Shown: positions 1 through 17,482, counted from the stretch's first letter. The stretch is DNA of 64,000 bases from Chrysomallon squamiferum (GCA_012295275.1 CM022678.1:5993559-6057558); one strand, 5' to 3'. Notes: generated by a model from the letters alone, not told the origin. Numbers and translations: made by a program.

Positions 1-1443
1 GAAAGAAAAATGAAATAAATAATTAAATAATAAAATTAAATAAAGAAATAAAATAAAAATTAATCAAGATTTTTATTATTATTACTGATCTCTTTTGCAA
101 AGGTATATAGAATATTTGATGTTTACAGAATAATAATAAGAAGAAATTATTTATTAAGCTTTAAAAATAATAATAATAATAAAATAAAAAAAATAAAAAC
201 ATAAGGATCTATCTTATTCTGCTATTATTACTATTATTTTAATTATCATAAAGACAAAAATGAAATTATTTTTGCCAACTTATATTTGGTGCTATTAATT
301 AAAAATGGTTTATATATATATATATTAAAATGTAGAGGTTTTTTTCATTCTCTTCATTTCTTATTTTATAATTTTCTTATTAATGCACAGTAAGCATTAA
401 ATGTAAAAAAAAGAAAAAAGTTTAAAATTGTTTTAAATATCTATTTTTATCTTAATCATATCTTACGTTAATTAAAAATATAATTATTTTGTAACGAGCA
501 TCATATCAAATAAATATTTATATTTTTAAATATTTACCAAATCTATCTAATTGTGTTGCATTAAAATATACATATTAAAAATACTCGTTTGAAATTATTA
601 TTTTTTTTTTATAATTAATATTAAATAAAAAAAATTAATAAAAGGCTTCATATCAGATATAATATATAAAACATTAAAATTAAGAAATATATATTTTGTT
701 AAAACAAATATATTTAATAACATTTATTAAATTAATTTTTTTTTCTTTCCTTTTCTGTTTAATTTCAGAGAGTAGATAACTTATATCAGAGAAAGGAACA
801 GTAACAGTCAGATATTATTTTGACAGATAATTTTATTTTCAAAAGTAAATATAATTCATTAAAACAGACATTTCATATTTGAAAATCTGTTTTTAATTTT
901 TGTGAGATCAAAATTGTTTAGAAGGACAACTATCTTATTGTTAATGTGAATTTATTACATTATTATTACTATTATTATTTTTATTATTTTATCAAACCGA
1001 TAGAAGTTAGAACTTTTCATATTAAACATGGTCAGAATTATTAAATATATTTGATATATAATGAACACATTTACAACATGTGAGAGGTTATCATTTGTTG
1101 TATTTTTCTTTAAGTTTTCTATATAAAAAAAATACTTAAAAAAACATTTTGGTTTAAGTATCTGTATTTTGAAAACGCTACACTTTCAGTTAGTTGATTA
1201 ATCAATTTATTGTATATGTAAAAGTATTGTTATTATATATATATTTTTTTTCATATATTTATTTTTAAATTGCAGTTTAACACATTTTCAAATAAGTATA
1301 CTTGATATATTTACATGTTGATTTTTGTTTTATTTGCAATGAATACTTTTCATCGATGTAGAACATCAAATATTTAAAAATTATTATTATTATTATTATT
1401 ATTATATATTTATTGTTTTATTTTATTATTGTTTTTGTTGTTG

Positions 1444-1502
<59 letters not shown>

Positions 1503-1718
1503 TTTTTAAGCCAGAAATCAAAAACAATATTAATAATGATGAGGTTGAGAAATCTTGTGTGTTGTATTTAAAGTAAAACAAGATCTTGTGTATCGCAATT
1601 GTATATTACCTATTTTTGCTGTAACATATCATAAGTAAAATGTATCTTATTTACTTTCAGTATTTTGCACATTATATTAAGCTGCTCTTCCATTATCAAC
1701 AAACACTTCATGTATTTA

Positions 1719-1766
<48 letters not shown>

Positions 1767-3424
1767 GTTGTTGTTGTTAATAATTAGTTTAGAATGGTAA
1801 ATTTCTTCTTTATGTTACTTTTTTAATATGAATAGTAGTACTTATTTTTAAGTTTATTTTTATTTTATTTTATTCTGTGAGTATACTTGTTTTCTTTACA
1901 AATTAATTCATTAATTTCTGCACACATCTTGAAGCTTGTTTCTGTAATAAGGTGCGAAATATAGTTAAGTAATGTAATTTTTTTTTTTTTTTAAATTAAA
2001 ACATTTTATTATTATTTCATTTTAATTTAACAAAAGGAAAAAAAAGAAAAAATGAAGAAATAATAGAAATAAAAAAATATCTAAATAATATAAAAGTAGT
2101 TAAAAATTATTTTTTATTATTATTATTGTTTTAATAAGTTATATTTATATAAAGCAGTGACAAACCAAAAAAAAAAAGTAAATATATGAATAATTAAATA
2201 AATGTAAAAACAAGTTAACAAAATTAAGTATTTCTATCCAAAATTTCAACTAGAAACAATAAATAAATAAATATCAGTGGATACAAAAAGAAATCTGACA
2301 TACATATCATTAACAAAAATTTATAAATAAAGTTTCGATATTTTTAGAGTAATAAAAAAATATATCATCTGTGACAAATTTTCCATTTTAAAGATTTTTT
2401 TTTTTTTATTTTTTTTTATTTTTCACATTCATCTTCCCATTGTTTTATGACTTCATTTCTTTTCTATTCTTTAACTTTTTAGTTTAAAAAAAAAACAAAA
2501 AACAAAAACAAACCCAAAATGATTCAGGTTATATATATTTGCAAATCCGAATGTGCCTCTTGTTCAACATGGAGTAAAATCAAATGTTTCTTTGTTACAT
2601 GTACAAAAATATTTATAATTTTTATATTTTTATTTTCGTGCCATGTTTCTTATTTATTTAAGATTTTCTGATGTTTCTTTACACCTATTTCATTATTGTG
2701 TGTGTGTGAAACTGGTTTCACTTAAAGCCAACCATTGAAATCAATAAGGTAGATATTTTATTCATAACGCCAAGATCAAAAAGCATTTATTTATTTTTTT
2801 TTTTTCCATTAAGAAATTAAATTATTAACTTTTAACAATTTTACTGTTACAAATTTCTTTCTTAAGCCAGCCAGAATCTCGTTTAACCCTTTTTCCCAAT
2901 TTTTTGGTTCTGCCTTTAAGTGCCATCCTTGTCTTGTTTCAAAACCACAAACGCTGTCTCCATTCTGAATTTTAGACACAGAAGCACAATTAAACCAATT
3001 CAGTGCTGTTATCAGTTTTGTATCTAAAAGTCAGAAATTCTGTTAAACCTTTTCAACGCTATCACTGTCTTGTTTCTAAATCAAGGAATTCAGTTAATCC
3101 ATTCGGTGCTCTGTCAGTTTGTTTCCAAAGCCAGACGCTGGGCCTCAGAACCTAAAAGAACCTACTTTAATTCAGAACAAACTTGACACGGGATTAATCA
3201 AAATTGCGTTCATAAACCTTTCTTTAACATACTCACCTGTGTGTCTTACATTTGTTCATTTATTTCAAGCCAGGCCGTGGCAAAGGTAGATCCATCGTCT
3301 GTTTTGCTGGATTTTGGATTTCGACGAATTTCTGAAGTATATACTTAGCTATGCTGTGAGGATGTTTTATCAATTAACGTTTTACAAAATATAATGGATG
3401 ACCCTTATTTTGCAATAACCTATA

Positions 3425-3466
<42 letters not shown>

Positions 3467-3540
3467 TGCTGGTATACTCTAAATCACTGATATTAATTTG
3501 TTACTGTTGTCAGGTAAAGCAATTCATACTTTTAGTTAAA
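1..3540. other. AT-rich noncoding DNA, no gene seen
   Basis: I find no credible exon in this stretch. It is very AT-rich, with poly-A/T runs and short ATT tracts (about 1,380-1,404, 1,440-1,502, 1,717-1,766 and 3,428-3,466). The part from about 2,880 to 3,300 is less AT-biased but has stops in all frames and no recognisable protein similarity. Confidence 0.6.
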
Positions 3541-4260
3541 CAACTTGTTTTGGCATCGATATATGGTATTCAACTTTTGATCTATGAAAGATAACTCTTG
3601 CTTAACATTGATACATGGTAGACAACTCTTACTGTACTGTTGATCTGTAGAAGGTAATTTGTTTAACATTGAAATACGGCAGACATCTCTTATTCTATTA
3701 CTGATCTACAAAAGATAATGTGTGTAACATTAATATATGGCAGACAACTCTTATTCTACTGTTTTGTGAAAGATAACTGCTTAGAACTGATACATGGTAG
3801 ACAACTCTTATTCTACTATTGATCTGTGAAAGATAACTTGTTTAACATTGATATATGGCAGGCAACGCATATTCTACTGTTGATCGACAAAACCTAACTT
3901 GTTTGACTTTCATACCTTAGTAGAAACTGTTGTTCTATTGATCTACGAAAGATAACTCTTGTTTAGCATTGACAACTCTGATTTATTTTGCTGTTGGTTT
4001 ATGGAAGATAACTCTTGTTTAACATTGATAAATGGTAGACAACTCTGATTTATTCTGCTGTTGGTTTATGGAAGATAACTCTTGTTGAAGATTTATATGT
4101 GGTAGAAAGTCTGATACCAGGTATACAACTCTTCTAATGTTGAGCTGTTGAAGCTCATTGTTTTGATACTGAGCTATGGTAGACAACTCTTGTTTTAGAG
4201 CAGTGATCAAAGAAGGATAATTCTTACGATTTAACCATAGTAGATTACTCTAAGTCAAAT
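3541..4260. repeat. degenerate ~60-bp minisatellite
   Basis: About 11-12 imperfect units with a period near 60 bp. Each carries a version of 'ATGGTAGACAACTCTTATTC' followed by 'GATCTGTGAAAGATAACT' and 'GTTTAACATTGAT'. The core recurs near 3,621, 3,681, 3,742, 3,800, 3,861, 4,037 and 4,171. Units differ by substitutions and small indels, so the array is old. The small open frame across it is a by-product of the period being a multiple of three. Confidence 0.8.
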
Positions 4261-7060
<2,800 letters not shown>

Positions 7061-7224
7061 CTAGTAGCTGCCCGGACGGAACGGTTAAGGAACTTTTAAG
7101 GAGCTGACGATCGTGAATTTCCGCCCTCACGTCTACATTACGGAGATTGCAAATGTACCGAGGGTCGGTGCTACGATTGTACCAGCCAGGGTGCAGTCCT
7201 CAGACGGGTTGGTGCCTTCCTGAT

Positions 7225-7660
7225 CTTCAAGATTCCGAGATTAACTGCGCATGCTTTGAAAGATTTGAAACGTCAGTTAGGTCAGGTCGATGCTTCAGGT
7301 CACGTATTTTCTTTTTACTGTGTTGTCAGCTTGAATGGTATCAAGATATCAAGAATACGTAGAGCACTAAGTGTGAAGTGTACCGTGTGGTTTGTTGTAT
7401 GTGTGTGTGTGGTAAGATAAAGTGACATTGTGGCTGTATGTTACAACGAGAATATGCAAAATCAAAAAAATAAATAAATAAAAAAGAACTACAAAGGAGT
7501 GAACGTGAGTGTTGACTTTAACTGCGCATGCTTTGAAAGATTTAAAATGTCAGGTCAGATCGTTCGTTTAGATTTTTTGTGTTTTACAAGATGTCAGCTT
7601 GAACGATCCCAAGATAACAAGAATGCAGAGTGCACTAAGTTTGAAGTGTTCGTTAACAGT
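7225..7660 (+). repeat. two copies of an array-associated ~160-bp element
   Basis: Two diverged copies of a block that recurs once per unit across the array, at about 7,235-7,385 and 7,498-7,650. Shared landmarks, in order, are 'AACTGCGCATGCTTTGAAAG', 'TGTCAGGTCAG', 'GTCAGCTTGAACGAT' and 'GAGTGCACTAAG'. Other copies lie at about 13,730, 24,110 (both +) and 34,890, 40,920 and 47,050 (-). Every copy is upstream of, and in the same orientation as, a family member or its relic, so it may be a shared upstream regulatory region or an old SINE-like insertion carried along by duplication. I see no tRNA-like A/B boxes. Confidence 0.65.
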
Positions 7661-7959
7661 AAGTGTTGCTACTTTAATCATTTCACACAAATTTATTTTA
7701 AAATACAGTAAAGACCCTCTATAAAAAAAAAAAACAATAACATGTAACATGTGCACTCGCACGCAGTCTCTCATTCCATGCTTCTGATTTCATCTCTGTT
7801 TCTCACACAAAGCTCGGAATATTTCTGAGCACAGTGATATCACAATTTAAATCTCAGTCACAAAGCACAGATGTGTTTGTTGCGTAAGACAAATCAATTT
7901 TTAAAAAAAAAACGAAAAAGAAAAAAGAAAAATGCTGAAAATCTGCATATTCAACACCT

Positions 7960-8055
7960 GACTCAGAAGAAACAGATACATTAAAGGGATCTGAAATCTC
8001 GTCTTCAGTCGAGCTTCAGAAATCAGTGAATTTCGCTCAGCAGCTGGACAACAAG
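7960..8055 (+). other. putative noncoding first exon of paralog copy 1
   Basis: A block conserved upstream of all copies: a TCTGAAATCTC core, then 'TTCAGAAATCAGTGAATTTC', ending in a GT donor (AACAAG|GTATTTCC, junction 8,055/8,056). The matching acceptor TTTTTCAG ends at 8,915, 15 nt before the ATG at 8,931, which implies an 860-bp intron in the 5' leader. The start of the exon is not determined. In the - strand copies a TATAAAT sequence lies about 10 bp before the TCTGAAATCTC core, so transcription may begin here. This is inference from conservation and splice signals. Confidence 0.45.
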
Positions 8056-8930
8056 GTATTTCCATTTTCATAGAATTTCTGTTGCATTTGTCTCCTTAGT
8101 TTATTAAGGCTTAGCATATTAATAATATTGTACTACTTCTATTACTGTTGCTAAGTATATTAAAACAATAACAATAGCAATAGTAGTTTCCACTACTGCT
8201 ATTAGTAACTACAACTAGTACTACTACTACTATTACCAACTTTTTTCTTTATATATATATATATATATTTGCATTTGTTTGTTTATTTATTTATTTTAAG
8301 ACATAAACCAAACTTTTTTTTTAGATTATTTTAAATTGATGATTTTTAATCTGTTACTGCTATAAAAATAAATAAGTAAATAAGAAATTCAGGAAGTAAG
8401 TAAGCATGTAAGTAGATACATAGGAGAACTAAAAAATATTTTAAGAAAAAGAAATGAAAAGAAAAAAGTTATTTTTAAATATTATGCGATCGAATCTTGT
8501 ACTATTACACCTACAATATCTATAATAATTAAAATTACTGCTATTATTATGGAAACTACTGCTAATAGTAATATTAATAATAGTGCCACTACCGTTATTA
8601 TTAATGCTACTAGTACGAAACTAGGAAAGAAAGTCACAAGTAAAAATATAACACTTTTAATAGTAACAGAAAACTATTACAACTGCGACAACTATTCTTC
8701 TATTTCTTCTACAATTTTACCACTGATACTACTACTACTACAACTAAAACTACTACTTATAATAATAAAACTAATTATAATAATAATAATAATAATAACA
8801 ATAATAATAATAATAATAATAATTATACTACTACTAATAATAATAACAGTTATAACCAACGTAACAGCAACAAAACACAAAGGTATTTATGTGTTCGTAT
8901 TCAAATATTTTTCAGTTCATACACAACAAT

Positions 8931-11282
8931 ATGGCGGGCTTAAATACCACCATACTGCACTTTGCAATATGTTTTCTTATTACAATGACGACGCTGGAAA
9001 CCATTTCTGCTGCTTGCTGTAAGAGCTTACTTATTTTTTATTTCTGATTTCAATTTTAGATTTTACTTTCCATTAATTAATTCCGTATAGAGATATATTT
9101 TATAAGTGAACGTGTATGTGTTTGTGCGTGCGCGTGCGTGTTTTTTAACAAGTGATGGACAGTGAGTGTGCTAATGTGATGAGGTTTTATTGCGAATGTA
9201 TGCGTATATATGCGTATCTGTGACTTTGCGTTTGACGTGTCCATGTGTGTGTTTGTAGATCTAAGTGAGGATGTTATTACATTCTGTTGAAAATGCATTT
9301 TATTAATGTATATGCATACTGTAGTTATGTATTATTTGAATATTAATTTATTATGAACGTGTTTGTTTGTGCCTGAGTCTGTATCTGTGTCAGTGGTGTT
9401 AAATACAAATCCTTCGTACATATTATTGTCATGTTTCTTAATCTTTATCAGTTAACAGTATTAAAGATTGAAGTTTTGAATAATAATGATGATACCAATA
9501 ATAGTAGTAGTTGTAGTAGTAGCAGCAGTAGTAGTAGTAGTAGTAGTAGGTAGTAGGAGTGAAAGTAGTAGCAGTAATAGTAATAATAGTAATAAAAACT
9601 TGAAGAAAAAAAAGAAAGAAAAAAGCTACTGAAATAATAATCAAATATACAAAAATCCTTTCCAGATTCCTGCGGCAGTCGATGGCGTAAGGTTTATGAG
9701 ACTGATCAGAACGGTTCCGCTGTTTCTGGCAACGTCGAGGATCTCTTCAACGCTGCCGAACACACTGAACCGGTCAGGTTTGTAATACCATCGTGGGGAA
9801 CAGAAGGATACGCTAGCGATTCTGCATTCAGTACATATCATGAGCGTGACGTTCTCTGTTTTTATTCAACGATGCACGTAGGCAAGAAAAGCTGGGACAC
9901 CTTTCTGAATCAGTCGTATCGTCAAGCAATGCTCCTGTGTACAACGGGGCACGTCAGCATTGTTCGATTTAAGGTTGACGTCGGCGAAGAAGAAAATCGA
10001 GAGTCACATCGTGTGGCCGTGCAATGGTTTCTCAAGCAGCCTCCGTGCTCCGAGTTCGTGATTCGCCAATATGTCGCGCAGAACAGGGGTGTAACTCACG
10101 CGAATTTTTCACAGGGCTCGTTAGCAAATCTGTACTCGTCCATAGCGTCCGGCCACGATGTCAAAGTGGCAGTGCTCGAACAACTATGCGTTTCCTTTTG
10201 TGAACATCGACGCCAACAAAGAAGGTGCGATTTCGGCGCAAATGTTTTGGTATATCGAGAGAGACCGGGCACAAGATCATTTCGAATTTAAGAGAGAAGT
10301 GTCGACGGCTGTTGTAAACGTACACTCAAACCGCTTACCTCTTTACGTCTTCTGGTTTCAGCCCCTGTCGTCCGGATTCACGACTAATGTTAGGTATAAT
10401 TACTCGTGGTACGTGGATTCCTGCTGGAAACACGTGTTTACGAACGACGAAAATGGAAAAGAACAAGGTGGGAGTATTTCCGAACTGATATCTGCCGTTG
10501 AGAGTGGACACAGGGTGAAGGTCGTTATGGGAAACTACTCGATTGAGGCGGACAACGTGAGGACACAGCCAGGACAGGTTTCTGTTCAACTTTTGAACCG
10601 CATGACCTTCGATGAAACTGATAAAAATGAAGTAGACATGTACTGGTCTTGGCAGATGGTTCACACAACGGGAACCGTCGGAACACGTGTTTACGCGTTT
10701 GACAACTCAGTTCTGAAAAATGAGGCCACTGAAAAGAAAACAATCAAGTGGTTTGTCGACACACGACCATGGTCAAAAGTTTTGTCAACCAACAAAAACG
10801 GCGATGTCACTTTTGGATCGAAAGCTGACTTAAGGAAAGCCATTCTAAATGGCGCTGAAGTACGAGTTGCTTTAAAGTTGGAGGACGACAAGAAAACTGA
10901 AGGAAGTCGACGGAAGAGGCACGCCGGTTGGTGGGGTATAAACTGGTGGGGGATAGAAAGTGGATCTTGGTGGGGAAGACATATTGGATTTAGAAGCAGA
11001 AACTGTACTTCAAAACCATCTGTAAAAAGCGAATGGATGACCTTCAAGGCTAATAACCTGGAGTTAGGTCCTTCTGGAGAAGTTTCTGCCGAGTTACTTC
11101 AGAGTGTCAGTACAGAAGAAGTCGGGTCGGCCGAATTCAAGATCAAAGATGAACCTTTCTGGCGTTTCATGATCGTCACCACTCAAGGAAATGTCGACAT
11201 CTCTCAGAGACGTGTAGGGAAGGAAATAGACGACGGACACTTCTCAGTGAAACAAGCTGTCAACTGGTTTGTCAACTATTAA
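8931..11282 (+). pseudogene. secreted four-repeat protein, copy 1, frameshifted
   Basis: Exon 1 (8,931-9,018) encodes a signal peptide (MAGLNTTILHFAICFLIT...); its donor is T|GTAAGA where the other copies have G|GTAAGA. Exon 2 runs 9,666-11,282 after the acceptor TTTCCAG. Against the other copies there is one extra base near 10,172-10,173, just before the variable part of repeat 2. The first frame ends at 10,291 (~236 residues) and the homologous frame continues to 11,282. Without the extra base the protein would be 567 residues. Repeats 3-4 keep the RRKR site and the Trp/Gly-rich insertion (GWWGINWWGIESGSWWGRH). Repeat 2 is the most divergent of all copies. It may be a young pseudogene, a null allele or a base-call error; the rest of the frame is clean. 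An AATAAA signal lies at 11,315-11,320. No named domain recognised. Confidence 0.75.
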
Positions 11283-11361
11283 CTTTGTAATGTTTAAAAT
11301 ATCAAAACATTAACAATAAAAAAAAAAAAAAAATTGCTACTGCTTATTATGTTTTTACTAG

Positions 11362-11433
<72 letters not shown>

Positions 11434-12294
11434 TAACAATGAACAGAAATACGGAAATATATACGCAATGTAAAGTCACAGACATAAATATACTTTATTA
11501 TGTCTTTAGTATTTCTTTGTATCTTAATTTTAATATACTGATTAGATATTGCAACAACAACACGAAAAATAAACAAACAAGCAAACAAAGAAACAAACAA
11601 TGAAACAAACAAATAAATAAATAATATGTAGCTTATGTTAGTAACAATGTAAAGGAGGTTTACAATCCATTTCGTCGTGTAACTGAATTGAAATTATTAA
11701 TCGTATATTATGATTGAAACTCCTTAATATTATTGTATCGTAATGATACAGTACAGATTTTTAAAAAATCAAAATTTGAATAAATAAATTGAAATATTAA
11801 TCAAAATAGAAATTAGAAAAGCCAATACAAAACCTACAGACGTTATTTTCAATCAATATTGCTGATGTGTCTGACTTTATAATTTCTAACGTAATTCAAT
11901 GACGTAATCAAACGTCGTTATGACGTATTTCATTAAACTTTGAGATGTTCATTAAACTTATTCGACATTTATTCACTGATAGATATTTTCATACAGAAGT
12001 AAACTAGATTAAATATGTTTGCTTGATTTCTGGTCGACACCATATTTTTGGAGGCGTCCTTGGAAGCCATTGCTGCTTACATCAAAAGAAAAAATACGGT
12101 GCATTTAAAATAGGCTAAAAAAGAATGTATACTATTTTATTATCTTTGTAGTCAAACTAATAATTCAGGCAATCATTTGAATCAGAATATCTAGCATACA
12201 TTTACATAAAACCCCGCGTTAAAACATCACTAGAGGGCACAATATTTTGGCTTTGAAATATAAAGGGAATATGCTGGATTAATGAAATGAAATC

Positions 12295-12342
<48 letters not shown>

Positions 12343-12432
12343 GTTGTGTTTTTTAGAATATAGTCAGCTTGAACGATGTAAAGACACCAAAACACCAGAG
12401 TGAAATGTATTGTATGATTTGTTATGTATGTG

Positions 12433-12516
<84 letters not shown>

Positions 12517-13213
12517 GGTAGGATAAATCCTACTAGAAGAATTCTTTTTATGAAAGTTCTTCCTTCTTCTGTTGTATTTACTTTTATTTTTAATTACTTT
12601 ATTCTATAATCCTGAAATCACAAGGTCATTTTAGGTCTCATCAAAGTGAAAAATCTCTTTGTTTTCTGTTTGTCACACTAAATGGTACTATATTAATGAT
12701 TTCATAAGAATTATTTTTAAAATACCAAAAAGATCCTCTATACAATTAACATGTAATATTTACACTCACACGCAGCCACGCACACTGAGCACATCTGTTT
12801 CTGTTTCACAGAGCGTGTAAAGTTTCTAAGTACAGTGATATCAGCGCTTGCCTGCTGCAAAAGATGTCGCAGGATCGATACCCCATAGATACCAGGAGTG
12901 ACACTTGGTGATTAAAGATCTCCCGTGAGGCGTCATGCAAATATTCTTGGTATTTTTCGAATAAAATATGATCGTACGTACTGAAGAGAGAGAGCATAGT
13001 TTGAACAAGACGAAATATTTTAGGTTCACAAAATACTTGGATCATGTAGTAAGCTGTCAGGATGCATTATTTGGGAAAATGGTATCGTGACTATATATTA
13101 CAACTCATATAGGACCCAGATACATAAAGAAAAAGCATTGAAAAAAAATGATATAAAATAAAATAGAATAATAAATAAATAAATAAAAATTAAATTAAAT
13201 TAAATAAAGTAAA

Positions 13214-13274
<61 letters not shown>

Positions 13275-13343
13275 GTAGTAGTAATAATAATAAAAGTAAT
13301 AATAATAATAATAACAACAACAACAATAACAATAATAATAAAA

Positions 13344-13431
<88 letters not shown>

Positions 13432-13665
13432 AGTTTCTTGGATTTTCCACTGGGATTGTGGATGAATAAATTCTTTCCAGCTCTTGATCGTCTAGTATAA
13501 TATTTATATTCTGTTTCCAGTTAATTGTTTGTCTCAGGATAAAATAAACATAGACCACTGTTTTACTTATTCTTCTTAATTATATGAAGTCACCGTCGAA
13601 GGAAATTTTCCTGTTAAATTATGATCTATATTATTTTGTATTCCCCAAAACCACCACCACTGCAG

Positions 13666-13704
<39 letters not shown>

Positions 13705-13729
13705 AGAAGAAAGAAGCTAAAAATGAGTG

Positions 13730-13905
13730 AACGTGAGTGTTGAGTTCAACTGCGCATGCTTTGAAAGATTTAAAATGTCAGGTCAGATCGTTCGTTTAGA
13801 TTTTGCGTGTTTTACAAGACGTCAGCTTGAACGATATCAAAAATCAAAATAACAACAATGCAGAGTGCACTAAGTGTGAAGTGTAATGTATGATTTGTCA
13901 TATGT
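13730..13905 (+). repeat. array-associated ~160-bp element, unit A1
   Basis: Same element as at 7.5 kb: AGTGAACGTGAGTGTTGA, then AACTGCGCATGCTTTGAAAG and GTCAGCTTGAACGATATC. It ends in a GT/AT/GATA microsatellite. It lies ~5.6 kb upstream of copy 2 in the same orientation. Confidence 0.7.
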
Positions 13906-13910
13906 GTGTA

Positions 13911-13948
<38 letters not shown>

Positions 13949-13972
13949 TGTGTCAGATATATATATATATAT

Positions 13973-14009
<37 letters not shown>

Positions 14010-14307
14010 CAGAGGATAAATCCTACAAGGAAAATACCTGTTCAGCAAAAAGTACAGATCAAGAAAGATACAAATAGAAAATAAATAAATAAATAAATAA
14101 ATAAATAAAAAGAGCAGCTTGGAAACAAATATATTCAGGTACCCTGTATATATCCATGCTCGGGGAAAACGTCAGATGAGATAAATCTAAATCAGAGATT
14201 CTAAAATTAAAATAAAACTAAATCGATAGTTCGGAATAAAATAACAACAATGCAGAGTGCACTAAAAAAATTTGTCATATGTGTGTATGATAAATATATA
14301 TATATAT

Positions 14308-14353
<46 letters not shown>

Positions 14354-14424
14354 TAATCAGATAAATACTAAAGGAAAATATCTGTTCAGAAAAAATACAG
14401 ATCAAGAAAGATACAAATAGAAAA

Positions 14425-14459
<35 letters not shown>

Positions 14460-14545
14460 AAAAAAGAGCAGCTTGGAAACAAAAATATTCAGGTACCCTG
14501 TATCAGAGATTCTAAAATTAAAATAAAACTAAATCGATAGTTCGG
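13849..14545. repeat. ~394-bp internal tandem duplication, unit A1 only
   Basis: The stretch beginning AACAACAATGCAGAGTGCAC at ~13,850 recurs at ~14,244. It is followed both times by GATA repeats, an AAATA array and AGAGCAGCTTGGAAACAAA. The sister unit (24,230-24,640) has only one copy, so this duplication happened after, or was lost in one unit since, the 10-kb duplication. Confidence 0.7.
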
Positions 14546-14650
14546 AACACGTGTTCGTCAAATGAAATCAGGTTTGTAAATTTCCATCTTCCGTGTTGAT
14601 TTGAAGCGTGACGGGTCAATTGTTTTTAGTGCAAAGAAAGCGAAATACGT

Positions 14651-14727
<77 letters not shown>

Positions 14728-15409
14728 CATTGATACAAAATCTCTGATCTTGCATTACATTCTTTTGCATCAGATATTTTTTTCTTATTTTTTACTTATT
14801 TTTTTAAATTATAATATTGAAATCGTATGATCATTAGTGATGACTCGTCAAAGTTAAATCTCTCTCGGTTTTCTGTTTATCACCCTAAATAGTATTGTAT
14901 TGTTGATTTCGTGAAAATTAATTTAAACAATAATAAAGATCGTATATTCTGACAACTTGTATGTATAATACCCACAAACACATACAGTAATACCCAACAT
15001 ATACCCTGACACACACACACACACACACACACACACTATGTTTGTCACGGTAGATTAAAATTGAAAACCGAGCCTAGCTATGTTCGTCACAAAATGTGTG
15101 AGTACAATGACACCTGCACTTGCGTGCTACATAACAAGTACTGTGAACGATACCTGATAAATACCAAAGGTTAAAAAAAAAAAAAAGGGTGAGGCGTGGG
15201 GCAAATATTTGTGTGTCCAGCCAGGTTTCGGATTAATTAATATTTACCTGTTCAGGTAAAAAAAAAACATAGATAAAGAATTTGTTCGCGATGTTTTATC
15301 ATCATTTGAGAAAATAAAGTAACTGTGTATATTAAACTCAGACATCAGCATGAATTGAAAAAAACACAAAAAAACACACAAAACAAACCGTACATTTAAT
15401 GGAAGAAAA

Positions 15410-15464
<55 letters not shown>

Positions 15465-15691
15465 GAAGAACAGATTGGAGACAAAAATATCCAGGTTCCC
15501 TGTATTTACGCATGCTCAGATGATATAAATCTAAATCAGAGATTTTAAAATTAAAATAAAACTAAATCGATAGTTCGGAACATGTGTTCGTCAAATGAAA
15601 TAAGGTTTGTAAATTTCCATCTTTTGTGTTCATATGAAGCGTGACGGGTCAATGGATCAATTGTTTTTAGTGCAAAGAAAGCGAAATACGT

Positions 15692-15799
<108 letters not shown>

Positions 15800-16099
15800 T
15801 GGTTATTCCAGTTTCAAAATAACCGTTTTTAAACTACCGTACTTTTTGTTTGTAAAGTTAAAATAATACGAAAAGTTCAACTGGAATGTCATTTCTCACT
15901 TGGTTGCTTCCCTGTACTCTTTAATTGCTCTGTACTTTTGATTCTACGTCCTGGTACCTCCTGGGGCTTATTTTGTTTAAATCGTTGTAAACTCGAAAAT
16001 CTGGCCATTGATTTTTGGAAAATGAAACAAATAGATAGATGTACTTGACATCTGCCACATGACACGTGAACGAAAAAAAAAAAAAAAGAAGAAGATAAA

Positions 16100-16184
16100 T
16101 TAGAGGGGTGTCAAATCTCTTCTTTACTTAAGTTTCAGAAATCTGTGAATTTCGTTCAACAATTGGACCTCAGTCTCACAGAAG
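16100..16184 (+). other. putative noncoding first exon of paralog copy 2
   Basis: Homologous to the copy 1 candidate: AAATCTCTTCTTTACTTAAG, then CAGAAATCTGTGAATTTCG, ending CACAGAAG|GTATTTCC at 16,184/16,185. The acceptor TTTTTCAG before the ATG ends at 19,291, giving a predicted 3,107-bp leader intron filled with TTTA/AAAT arrays. An E-box (CACGTG) lies just upstream near 16,064. The exon start is not determined. Confidence 0.45.
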
Positions 16185-16831
16185 GTATTTCCATTTTGTT
16201 ACAGTTTCTGTTACATTTTGATCCTTTTTTTTTTTTTTTAGACTTTATTTTAATTGATGATTTGATAGTAAATGAATTCTGGTTTATCATTACCAATTTT
16301 AATAAATAATAACCGGTAGTGTGTGATTCTGCACAAATCAGTCTAGGATTTTTTTTTTTTTTTTTTTTTTTTCTAATTAATTATTTATTTATTTTAAATA
16401 TATATATATTTATTTGTTGCTTTATTTATTTATTTATGTACTTAGTTACTTACTTACTTTTTTATTTCTTATTTACTTATTTATTTATTTATTTATTTAT
16501 GCCAAGCAAATATCTTAGAGAATAATTATAAAATGAATGAATAAATAAATAAATAGAAATATTAATTAATTAATTATAATTTATAAAAAATATACAGAAA
16601 GGAAAAGTAAAATAGAATAATAATAATTATTTGATTCTTTCACAATACTTTTGTAAATAATAAATTTTACAATATTCAGATGTTGAACAAATATTTTTTT
16701 GATAGTAGCATTGTTGGTTTCTACACAAATTAATTTATTTATTCTTTTATAAAATATTAATTTAAATAAATATTGTTATCAAATATATAAAGAAGCAAAT
16801 CGACATGTAAATAAATAAATAAATAAATAAA

Positions 16832-16880
<49 letters not shown>

Positions 16881-17119
16881 ATTAATTATGATTTTAAAAA
16901 TGCAGAAAAAAGAAAGGTTATTATGTTTCACAGCAAATAAATACTAGTAATATTGTTACGAATATTTCCTACATACCAATAATATGTGATTCTACACAAA
17001 TTATTCTTCGTTTTATTTAATTTAATTTAATTTAATTTAATTTTATATATTTATTTAATTATTTAATATTATTATACAAAAATTTCTTTCCAGATATCTT
17101 TAAAAAAAAATTATTTTAA

Positions 17120-17150
<31 letters not shown>

Positions 17151-17482
17151 ATTATAACAAATAAATTTTAAAAAATACAGAAAGAAAATATAAAGAAATT
17201 GTTCGAATATTTCGTACTAAATAAATACTAGTAACATTTGTAAATAATTTTTTTTTTAATTCAAATGTAGAAGAAATACGTTGTAGGTATCTGCAGAAAG
17301 TGTGATTCTACACAAATTAGTCTTTCCTTTATTTATTTATTTATTTATTTATTATTTTACTTTTATTTTATTTTATTTGAAAAGAAAATTTGTTTTAAAT
17401 AGATGTTTTAAATAGATACATATATATAAATGCAGTTATTACTGCTACTATTAATGCAACTATTCAATTTCTGGTTGTTGAT

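Noticed and set aside
7498-7650. Calling the array-associated element a SINE.
   Set aside because: No tRNA-like A/B boxes, no poly-A tail of its own and no visible target-site duplication; its copies follow the gene units, so segmental duplication explains them.
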